DNA from: UBA1723 sp045642085
Lineage (GTDB): Bacteria; Bacteroidota; Bacteroidia; Bacteroidales; Paludibacteraceae
Assembly (NCBI GenBank): GCA_045642085.1
Contig: JAZUIF010000052.1
Location: 16,173-80,172, forward strand
Length of the DNA: 64,000 bases
Direction of reading: 5' to 3'
The position numbers and the translations under genes are program-made. Below are positions 33,872-41,153 of this stretch, one piece after another. The notes under the pieces were generated by a model. The model saw nothing but the letters and a program-made list of their open reading frames with translations. It was not told the origin of the DNA and made no database searches. The first letter of the stretch is position 1. Every line of letters begins with the position of its first letter.

Positions 33872-35779
33872 ATGGAGAAAAGGAAAACAATTAGTTATTG
33901 GCAATTTGTTTTGTTGGCACATTTGTCGGCACTATTGGGATTTGCCATTATACGTGGTGTGCAAATAGCATACTGTTCAGAGGCATTGAAACGCAGCACT
34001 AAGGTATTAGAATATTTAGAATGTTTTGCTAGAGGAGTTGTTTACGACAATCACTGTTCGCTTCTAGCTCTTGTGCCTGTAGCCCTTGTTTTAGGAGTGC
34101 AAAGTATTATCGGTAAAGAGAACAAGATAGTTTCTAAAATAGGATTTTGGCTTACTGCGGTAATATATTTTGTTGAGTTTGCCATTTGTTGTGCTAACAT
34201 TGTGTATGTCAAGTACCAGCTAGCCAACTTGAATTTCGAGTCGCTAAAAGAGGTAGGAATGGGATCAGAGGTATTGGATATGATCACCACTGGACCATAT
34301 TTGATAGCATTCTTGTTGTCTACAATCTTTTGTGGCGGATTTATTTATTTGTTGTATTTATTGTTCAACAAATTTGTGAAGGAGGGCAATCAGAGCCGCA
34401 CTGTCAACATTATCATCTTTGTTGTGTTAGCTTTGCTAATGGTTGTAGGAATCAGAGGCCGTAGTGATCTGAAAGGAAAGAAAGCTAAGAAGATGAATAC
34501 AATTGCCGCCATTATAGGAAATCCTCTTAACACTTCATTTGCTGAGTATAGCAAGCAGATGTTGTTTAATCTTTCTGCCATGAACGACTTCTTCTTTGTT
34601 GAGAGATCTAAGACACAGGCAGTAAAAGGAAAATTTAAGTATATGTCACCAGACAAAGCAAAGGATATAGTGACAAAATACCAGAATTATCCACATGAGG
34701 CAGATGCCAACCATATTAAGAAGAGCGACCATATTTTCCTAGTGCTTATGGAGGGCATGAGTGCTAAGGTCATGAAGGAGTTTGGATATCCAAAGAGTAT
34801 CGCACCTTTCCTAGATTCTATCTATCATGAATCATTGTCTTATTGTAATTTCTATAGTGCAGGAATTGTGACACAGAAAGGAATGTGCGCTACATTCAGC
34901 ACATGTCCTACTTTTGCTCATTTCCACTCTATGTCACAGGCTCCAATAAGAAGATCTGTCATCTCTACTGTTTATAGGCAGGAGGGGTATACAACACAGT
35001 TCTATGTGCCTAACACATCGTCATTCGACAATGTGTATGGATTCTTCTCTTCAGATCCGTTCGATTTCCAGTATTGTCATGACGACTATCCTCAGAAGTT
35101 TGAAAAACTTTGTTGGGGTGCTCCAGATGAATACTTGTTTAACTTTGTGGTTCACAAGACAGACTCATTGGTTGCGTCAGGAGTAAAGAAGACAATGAGT
35201 GTGGTATATGGTTGTTCCAACCACCCACCTTTTGCAACACCTAAGGAGTATTGCAAGAAAGGATTCACAGAAGAGGAGGCTGCGGTCTACTACTCAGATG
35301 CTCAGTTGAAGATGTTGTTCAATAAGGTAAGAAGCAAAGAGTGGGGTAAAGATGCGTTGTTCGTGTTTGTATCAGACCATGGAAGATACTACGTGTCGGA
35401 TCTTTTGGCAAGTAATCATATTCCTCTTATGTTCAACCATCCAGAGATCACACCAAGAGTCGATCCAACGTTGGGAGTCCAGTATGATGTATTGCCTACA
35501 ATGCTAGCGATGACAGGTATCAACTACGAGAAATTCTTAGGTTATGGTATCGACCTTGCTCGCTCGCAGAGAGACACCGTATTCTTTGGCTACGGAGAAA
35601 AATATGCTTTGAGAACAAAAGACAAGCTATATTTCTACGCTCCGGAATCACGTTATTCTGAGATTTGGCTTGATACACCTAATGGATTCAAGGCGGCAGG
35701 CAAAAATGAGGACGCTGCATTTGAAAGGTATATGAAGGCCAACCTTCAGTATGGTTGCCAGTTTGCAACAACCAATTAA
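33872..35779 (+). CDS. LTA-synthase-family membrane sulfatase (phosphoglycerol or phosphoethanolamine transferase)
   Basis: A 635-residue protein. Five membrane helices lie in the first 200 residues, followed by an extracellular alkaline-phosphatase-fold domain (about 285-600). HIFLVLMEGMS contains a metal ligand, VTQKGMCATFS near 340 contains the likely Thr nucleophile, and FVSDHGRYY near 500 contains the second metal ligands. The family transfers phosphoglycerol or phosphoethanolamine groups from lipids to surface glycans. Gram-negative Bacteroidales have no lipoteichoic acid, so the acceptor is probably a surface polysaccharide or lipid A. It is monocistronic, with its own promoter and terminator. 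Confidence 0.85.
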   Translation: MEKRKTISYWQFVLLAHLSALLGFAIIRGVQIAYCSEALKRSTKVLEYLECFARGVVYDNHCSLLALVPVALVLGVQSIIGKENKIVSKIGFWLTAVIYFVEFAICCANIVYVKYQLANLNFESLKEVGMGSEVLDMITTGPYLIAFLLSTIFCGGFIYLLYLLFNKFVKEGNQSRTVNIIIFVVLALLMVVGIRGRSDLKGKKAKKMNTIAAIIGNPLNTSFAEYSKQMLFNLSAMNDFFFVERSKTQAVKGKFKYMSPDKAKDIVTKYQNYPHEADANHIKKSDHIFLVLMEGMSAKVMKEFGYPKSIAPFLDSIYHESLSYCNFYSAGIVTQKGMCATFSTCPTFAHFHSMSQAPIRRSVISTVYRQEGYTTQFYVPNTSSFDNVYGFFSSDPFDFQYCHDDYPQKFEKLCWGAPDEYLFNFVVHKTDSLVASGVKKTMSVVYGCSNHPPFATPKEYCKKGFTEEEAAVYYSDAQLKMLFNKVRSKEWGKDALFVFVSDHGRYYVSDLLASNHIPLMFNHPEITPRVDPTLGVQYDVLPTMLAMTGINYEKFLGYGIDLARSQRDTVFFGYGEKYALRTKDKLYFYAPESRYSEIWLDTPNGFKAAGKNEDAAFERYMKANLQYGCQFATTN

Positions 35780-35804
35780 TATAATTGTTTGAAATATAAA
35801 CAAA

Positions 35805-35840
35805 TGTAGAGGCACTTTTATGGTGTCTCTACATTTTTTA
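35805..35840 (+). terminator. Terminator of the sulfatase-family gene
   Basis: TGTAGAG-G-CAC with GTG-T-CTCTACA around a TTTTATG loop, followed by a T run. Confidence 0.7.
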
Positions 35841-35841
35841 T

Positions 35842-35849
35842 TATCTTTG
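35842..35849 (+). promoter_or_regulatory. -7 box of the exported protein gene at 35873
   Basis: TATCTTTG, 23 bases before the ATG. Confidence 0.5.
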
Positions 35850-35872
35850 CCCCGAGTTAGTAAAATTGCGAT

Positions 35873-36976
35873 ATGATTAAGAAAATATTAGTCCTTATTT
35901 TCTCTGTTGTGTCGATGTCGATATCGGCGCAGGAAGCAGAACCCGAGGTGATCGGAAAATATAGCATGTCCGGTTATCCAAAATTAAAGATGCCGCTTGG
36001 CAAAAAGCTTTACGCATTGGTGGAGAATGGCACGTTGGCTGAGGATGGTACGTTCACAGCTGCTGTCGCCCAACTTAAGAATGAGTCGTTCATTCGTATC
36101 GATAATCCTATGGAGACGAACTTCTTGATTCGTTATTCCAAATTTGAAGCAGAGACTCCTATGGCTGTGGATAAGTTTAATCCTATGCAGCGCAAACAGA
36201 AGATTAAGGTCGGAGCTTATGCAGTGCCTACACGAACTGATCCTCCTGGATCGGCTAATATGAAACCAGGTCAGATACCTACGTCGATGAACAGTTCATC
36301 TAAATACTACTGTGCTTATATGCATCTTCAATTCTCATTTCATGTCGCCATCACTCTTCCCGACAAGAGTATTGCCTATACAGAAGATGTGAAGCTAGGA
36401 AAGAATTTCAATTCAGGATGGATGCCGACAGAAGGAGCTGCGGTGGCTAAAGTGCAGGAGGATGCCTCAGTGATGTCGTATGAGGCCGTGGTGAGTGAGT
36501 TTAGCAACAAGAAGATAGCAGGGCTTGTAGGTGCCTCGTATCTTTTCAAGGAGAGAGATATTACTTGCTATTTTGCAAGATCTAAGAAGCGTGCCGCTGA
36601 TTATATTGAGATCAACGATGCCGTCAATAAGTTGAAAGTCGGCTTGAACTATCTAAAAGAGGACGAATGGAATAAAGACGCATTCGCAATGGAGACGGAT
36701 GGCGTAGAGAGTGTATTGAAGAGCGCAATTGATAGTGTCGGCTCAGAAAACTATGATTTTATCACTAAGGAGATTGAGTCGGCTATCCGTTATGATCTTG
36801 GTGTCTACTATATTTTCAAAAAGGAGTTTGGCAAGGCTGCAGCACAATTTAAGGCTGTAGAGACTGATCCGAAGGAGAAAGGTAAGGATAAGAAGTTTGC
36901 CGATGCTGCTGCACTTGCAAGAGATTGTGAGAAGTGGCAGAAAGAAAAGGAAGCTTACGAGGCTCTTTGGAAGTAA
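35873..36976 (+). CDS. Hypothetical exported protein with TPR-like end
   Basis: A 367-residue protein with signal peptide 1-19 (SMSISAQ). The N-terminal half is beta-rich and unassigned. The C-terminal 90 residues (DLGVYYIFKKEFGKAAAQFKAVETDP) look like one or two TPRs. It is probably periplasmic. It is flanked by its own -7 box and a terminator, so it is a single-gene unit. Confidence 0.6.
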   Translation: MIKKILVLIFSVVSMSISAQEAEPEVIGKYSMSGYPKLKMPLGKKLYALVENGTLAEDGTFTAAVAQLKNESFIRIDNPMETNFLIRYSKFEAETPMAVDKFNPMQRKQKIKVGAYAVPTRTDPPGSANMKPGQIPTSMNSSSKYYCAYMHLQFSFHVAITLPDKSIAYTEDVKLGKNFNSGWMPTEGAAVAKVQEDASVMSYEAVVSEFSNKKIAGLVGASYLFKERDITCYFARSKKRAADYIEINDAVNKLKVGLNYLKEDEWNKDAFAMETDGVESVLKSAIDSVGSENYDFITKEIESAIRYDLGVYYIFKKEFGKAAAQFKAVETDPKEKGKDKKFADAAALARDCEKWQKEKEAYEALWK

Positions 36977-37024
36977 AAAGACTCTTTTGTAGTTGTATAA
37001 ATATCGTTAATTCTTATAAGTGGA

Positions 37025-37058
37025 TGAGGGCATATCAGTTATGTCCTCATTTTTATTT
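37025..37058 (+). terminator. Terminator after the exported protein gene
   Basis: TGAGGGCATA pairs with TATGTCCTCA (one G-U) around a five-base loop and is followed by TTTTTATTTT. Confidence 0.7.
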
Positions 37059-37111
37059 TCCCTAAAATCAATTGATTATGCATAAAGATGTAAAAATAAC
37101 GCAAAATAACC

Positions 37112-37141
37112 TTGCGGATTCGGAAACTGTTTGTATTTTTG
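37112..37141 (+). promoter_or_regulatory. Promoter of the radical SAM gene pair
   Basis: TTG at 37112-37114, a 19-base spacer and TATTTTTG at 37134-37141, a close match to the Bacteroidetes consensus. Confidence 0.6.
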
Positions 37142-37190
37142 TGGTGTAAATAATACACAAAGATACAGAACGAATCTAAAATTTGAGCGT

Positions 37191-38213
37191 ATGAATAAGT
37201 TTTATGCAGATTACTTCCAGTTCGCAAAGCAATTGGTAGAGAAGGAAAATAATAGAGTAGTCATTGAAAATAAGATGGAGAATGATCAGTTGTCAATCAC
37301 TCCTTACATCTACAATGCATGTAGTGCTAATTGTCAGTTTTGCAGTGAAAAACTAGTCAGAGGCGGCAGCATCACAGTATGCAATGGAATATGCGATGAT
37401 TATGCGGAGAAATTCGAGAGTATATTAAATAGAGTGAAAGCCACACCGCTATTCTTATCTTTAAGTGGAAAAGAGCCGACAGAAAGCAAGGATCACTTGA
37501 GAATAATCCTTGATGTGGTACGCAAATTCCAGAAGGATGGAGGAATCGTTACAGACAAGGTGATGTATAGTAATTTGAGTGGATTTGCAAAAGATTTTGA
37601 TGGCTTGGTAGATGTGATAAAAGACCAGAATTTGACTCGTATAGAGTGCAGTAGACACCACTACGATGAGGAGAAAAACCAGTGGATAGTCAAATTCAAA
37701 AAATATAATGGCGACGTGAAGCCAATAAAGCAAAATAAAGTTTTTGCCGACGTAGTGAAACGTTTGAATAAGATAGTCCCAGTCAAGATGGTATGTGTAC
37801 TTCAGAAAGCAGGAGTGGGTAAAGTCGACGAGATAATCGAATATCTTAAGTTTGCAGAAGAGATGGGAGTGACAGATGTAGTATTTCGTGAGTTGGCGAT
37901 GTTTGGTGATTGTGTTGAGCTTGGTCGCACACAGAAGTATATTGTCGACAATAGAGTTGAACTGATGGATCTGCTTACTGAATTGCCAGCCGACAAGTTT
38001 AAGATTGAAAAGATAGTGAAGGGATACTACTATTTCAGCTTCGGATATAAGTTTGGAGATCGAATGAACGTGAATTTTGAGATGAGTGATTATGAGGAGA
38101 TGATCAAATATCACAACGATATGGAAGCCGATAAGATCTATAAACTTATCTATTATCCAAACGGAATTCTTTGTAAAGACTGGAATATGAAAGCCAGATT
38201 AGATTGGGTATAA
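37191..38213 (+). CDS. Radical SAM enzyme of unknown substrate
   Basis: A 340-residue protein from ATG 37191; the longer frame from 37131 has no better start. A CxxxCxxC cluster (Cys44, Cys48, Cys51) in YNACSANCQFCSE binds the [4Fe-4S] cluster that cleaves S-adenosylmethionine. LSLSGKEPTES near 90 corresponds to the GGE SAM-binding motif (here GKE). No SPASM Cys-rich tail is evident; only one Cys (YPNGILCKDW) lies near the C-terminus. It is paired with the next gene, 14 bases downstream, which may use or make its product. No peptide precursor gene is visible nearby. Confidence 0.8.
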   Translation: MNKFYADYFQFAKQLVEKENNRVVIENKMENDQLSITPYIYNACSANCQFCSEKLVRGGSITVCNGICDDYAEKFESILNRVKATPLFLSLSGKEPTESKDHLRIILDVVRKFQKDGGIVTDKVMYSNLSGFAKDFDGLVDVIKDQNLTRIECSRHHYDEEKNQWIVKFKKYNGDVKPIKQNKVFADVVKRLNKIVPVKMVCVLQKAGVGKVDEIIEYLKFAEEMGVTDVVFRELAMFGDCVELGRTQKYIVDNRVELMDLLTELPADKFKIEKIVKGYYYFSFGYKFGDRMNVNFEMSDYEEMIKYHNDMEADKIYKLIYYPNGILCKDWNMKARLDWV

Positions 38214-38227
38214 GAATTTTAATAATA

Positions 38228-38710
38228 ATGCCTATGATACCATATTTTGAGCTAAAAAGGGTGGCTAAAGAGTTGACCACACAATGCAATTGTCTTCTAT
38301 TTGGAAGCCTTGGATTGCAGTTGACATTTCCTCAGGTGTTGCCAGAAGCTCCACATGACGCAGATCTTTTTGCGGCAGGTGATCGAGATAATCTTCTGCA
38401 GATTATAGCCATGTTGCAAGCCGACGGATATATGGTCTACTCTTGGCAGGATCCTGTGGTGGAAGGGTTTGATTATGACATACTGCGTGGACGATTCTAT
38501 TTTCGTGGGGTTAAGAAGTTGTTAGGCTACGAACCAGCTATTATCGACGTCACATATGAGATAGCCAATCTGCCATATGGTATATTGGAGAAATATACTC
38601 AAAAGGTAGAAGGAATAAGGGTACTGAATAAAGATGGATTTATTATGGCATTAGGACGTTGTGAAAAAGAGAAACATCTGCGTGAATGTGAGGAATTGAA
38701 AAAAATGTAA
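38228..38710 (+). CDS. Nucleotidyltransferase-like partner of the radical SAM enzyme
   Basis: A 160-residue protein from ATG 38228, 14 bases after the radical SAM stop; an in-frame TTG at 38204 would overlap. CLLFGSLGLQ followed by DADLF resembles the GS...DxD core of minimal nucleotidyltransferases. A third acidic residue may lie in AIIDVTYE near 115. The catalytic residues are an inference from spacing, and other alpha/beta folds are possible. It shares the promoter of the radical SAM gene and ends before a bidirectional terminator. Confidence 0.5.
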   Translation: MPMIPYFELKRVAKELTTQCNCLLFGSLGLQLTFPQVLPEAPHDADLFAAGDRDNLLQIIAMLQADGYMVYSWQDPVVEGFDYDILRGRFYFRGVKKLLGYEPAIIDVTYEIANLPYGILEKYTQKVEGIRVLNKDGFIMALGRCEKEKHLRECEELKKM

Positions 38711-38731
38711 CTATCATGACCAATACAAATT

Positions 38732-38764
38732 GAGGGGATATCAAAACGAATTTGATATCCCCTC
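38732..38764. terminator. Bidirectional terminator
   Basis: A perfect 14-bp stem (GAGGGGATATCAAA with its complement) and a 5-base loop, between convergent genes. Confidence 0.8.
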
Positions 38765-38783
38765 TTTCTATTAAGATTAACTA

Positions 38784-39266
38784 TTAATACTCAATCTTAT
38801 CTGCTTTCTCTTTCCAAGTGTTGAACACCTTAAGTGTTGCGTCGCGAAGGATCTGCTTTCTGCTCATGAATCTATCCTTAGGTTTCTGAGCGATCTCGTC
38901 GTAGATGAATTTATCATCAAAACCGATCTCTGCGGCATCGTGTTGAGTGCCTGCGTAGTAGTACTTCTCGATGTGAGCCCAGTACATTGCCGACAAACAC
39001 ATAGGACATGGTTCGCAAGATGCGTAAAGTGTGCAGCCGCTTAGGTCGAAAGTCTTTAGCTTTTGGCAAGCTTCTCTGATTGCTGTGACCTCTGCATGGG
39101 CAGTAGGATCATTATTAAGAGTCACGCAGTTGTGCGCTGCAGCGATAATCTCTCCCTCTTTATTTACGATTACGGCTCCGAAAGGGCCTCCACCTTCCTC
39201 TACACTCTTAGCAGATAGGTCGATAGCCATCTGCATGAATTTGATATGCTGTTCTTCGTTTTTCAT
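38784..39266 (-). CDS. guaD: Guanine deaminase (GuaD-type nucleoside deaminase)
   Basis: A 160-residue cytidine-deaminase-fold enzyme. The zinc site is HAEV (near 59) with PCPMC (near 88-92), and GGGPFGAVIVNKEGEII near 25-41 is the GuaD version of the start of the domain. YYAGTQHDAAEIGFDDKFIYDE near 107-128 matches guanine deaminases of the Bacillus GuaD type, which convert guanine to xanthine. The C-terminal tail is extended as in that family. Specificity toward other purines is possible. Confidence 0.82.
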   Translation of the reverse strand: MKNEEQHIKFMQMAIDLSAKSVEEGGGPFGAVIVNKEGEIIAAAHNCVTLNNDPTAHAEVTAIREACQKLKTFDLSGCTLYASCEPCPMCLSAMYWAHIEKYYYAGTQHDAAEIGFDDKFIYDEIAQKPKDRFMSRKQILRDATLKVFNTWKEKADKIEY

Positions 39267-39387
39267 AGTATCAATATTTTAATGGTTTATGATTTTGTTT
39301 TGGTAAATATAAGGAAAAAAAGGATATATTGTAGATGGGGAGGTGAAATTTCTTGATTGCAACAAAACATGATTGCAATAAGCCTAT

Positions 39388-40887
39388 TTAGTCAAGCAGA
39401 CTTAAAATAAACTTTGTAAAATCACGAATATCTTCTTCAATACTTGCCTTTTCCAAAGAATGCATATATTCCGATCTCCTTTCAACTGGCACAACAATCC
39501 ATGAGTATCCAGAAGAACAAAGCAGCATATTCATTAAAAATCTTGCAGTTCTGCCATTGCCATCCATATATGGATGAATATAAACAAAGAAGAAATGAGC
39601 TAAAACAGCTTTGACAAAGTCATCATCTTCATTTTCGATCAATTCACATAAAGCATGTATTGATGAATTGACAGCATTTACAGGAAGGGGAGTATGTTTA
39701 GAACCTCGTATGTACACCTGCATAGTTCTATATCCTATCAAGTCAGTAGGAGATATAATACCTGCTTGAACACAAGGTTCAAACAACTCATAGTGCCAAT
39801 CATTGATTTCTGACTCAAGCGCTATCTTGGTTCCTCCCAAACTTAAAGATACAGACTTCTGAAGACGCTGAAAAGCTTGAAAATATCCTCTTGCTGCTAA
39901 AGCGTTTCTGCGATCCGCATCCTCATTGTCGGGATTCCATGCTCCGCTTTTTACACGTTCAATTAAAGATTCAGTTACACGGTATCCTTCTATAGACAAT
40001 GAATGATAAGCATCTTTGACATAATTAGATTCCATTGATTTCAGGATGGCATTCATGTCCTTGATTTTGTTGTGGGAAAGATTCAGGTTCATTGAAACAA
40101 TCTGTTTTCTCATCTTCTCCCATAACAGTTTTATACGAGTCTCGTAGGGAGACTGGGAGGCAGTAACCTTTACCACGTCATCAAAGGGGTCTTCAACTCT
40201 TATATCATACCCTAGGCGTTGCATGAACTTCAATATTTCCTCTGCCAAACTATCTCGTCCTATATTTTTCAATGCACCTATGATTCTACCTGCTTTACTG
40301 GAAATCCCATTATTTGAAGCAATCCTGACTATCTGAGCTGAATTCTCCAATGATGCTAGACTTGCTCTAGCATTGACAGGATCAGATCTGAAATAATTAG
40401 GAGAAGTAAATAGCAAGGCTTCAGCTATACTATATAGCCTGATACCATATATTGGATCAAAAGTCACATCAGAAGCAGCAGGAGAAGATATTTCCAATAA
40501 GGAATGTCCATGTTTAAGTTCAACCATATTGTTTGTAGCCTTAGGAGAGCGAATAACAATATGTGTTGGCACTACCATGTTTCCACTATGGAGCGTAAGA
40601 GATTCTTCTGCCGTCAAACTCCAATCGTCTCCATATCTATTATTACAATATTCTACAATAAAATTCCAATAATTGGCATACCAGACTGAGGTAGATCCGA
40701 CATCTTCAGGGGATGATGAAATATACCATCCTTTAATTACAGGCTCCAACCATCCGTTTTCAACCAACCTTTGAAGATGAGTCCTTCCTAAAGTAGAAGA
40801 TCCTTTCACAACTCCAGTATTATTCTCTTCCTGATACTTTCTCAATTCAGAAAGCGAAGAAGCTAGTCTTTCGTTAGTTGTTGCCAT
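39388..40887 (-). CDS. Fic-domain protein with N-terminal winged-helix-like region
   Basis: A 499-residue protein. The Fic motif is HPYMDGNGRTARFLMN near 430-450, complete for AMP transfer. SLSIEG near 275 matches the inhibitory alpha-inh pattern (S/T)xxxE(G/N), here placed N-terminal to the Fic core (class II). Residues 1-60 (LRKYQEENNTGVV, then LGRTHLQRLVENGWL) resemble a transcriptional-regulator wing of AbiEi type. Upstream are two 38-bp repeats overlapping the promoter, suggesting autoregulation. The AMPylation target is unknown. Confidence 0.85.
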   Translation of the reverse strand: MATTNERLASSLSELRKYQEENNTGVVKGSSTLGRTHLQRLVENGWLEPVIKGWYISSSPEDVGSTSVWYANYWNFIVEYCNNRYGDDWSLTAEESLTLHSGNMVVPTHIVIRSPKATNNMVELKHGHSLLEISSPAASDVTFDPIYGIRLYSIAEALLFTSPNYFRSDPVNARASLASLENSAQIVRIASNNGISSKAGRIIGALKNIGRDSLAEEILKFMQRLGYDIRVEDPFDDVVKVTASQSPYETRIKLLWEKMRKQIVSMNLNLSHNKIKDMNAILKSMESNYVKDAYHSLSIEGYRVTESLIERVKSGAWNPDNEDADRRNALAARGYFQAFQRLQKSVSLSLGGTKIALESEINDWHYELFEPCVQAGIISPTDLIGYRTMQVYIRGSKHTPLPVNAVNSSIHALCELIENEDDDFVKAVLAHFFFVYIHPYMDGNGRTARFLMNMLLCSSGYSWIVVPVERRSEYMHSLEKASIEEDIRDFTKFILSLLD

Positions 40888-41023
40888 TTATTAGTTTATT
40901 TTGATGTGTATTTATTAGTTTATTATGCAAATATAACTATATATTGCAAAATTAGCTCGTATATTTTGTGTAAATCTAAGGCTGTTTTATTAGTTTATTT
41001 TGATGTGTGTTTATTAGTTTATT
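40887..41023 (-). promoter_or_regulatory. Duplicated candidate operators of the fic gene
   Basis: Two 38-bp direct repeats (40887-40924 and 40986-41023) differ at one base. Each contains two copies of TTTATTAGTTTATT separated by TTGATGTGT-type spacers. A minus-strand -7 box, TATATTTG (40935-40928), lies between them, so the proximal copy covers the predicted transcription start and leader. This layout suits a repressor with two bound sites. Confidence 0.6.
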
Positions 41024-41102
41024 CTAAAAAGTGTTTCCTCTATTTTTCCGCTTATACTCATTTTAGTCCTTTTATCAGGTAGATTAATAGCCTAAAACAA
41101 AT

Positions 41103-41127
41103 AGAGACGGAGAATCACCCCGTCTCT
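41103..41127 (-). terminator. Terminator downstream of the PBP gene
   Basis: AGAGACGG pairs with CCGTCTCT around a 9-base loop, 27 bases beyond the PBP stop. The T tract is weak. Confidence 0.5.
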
Positions 41128-41153
41128 ACATTATTAATTGTATTGATTGCCAA

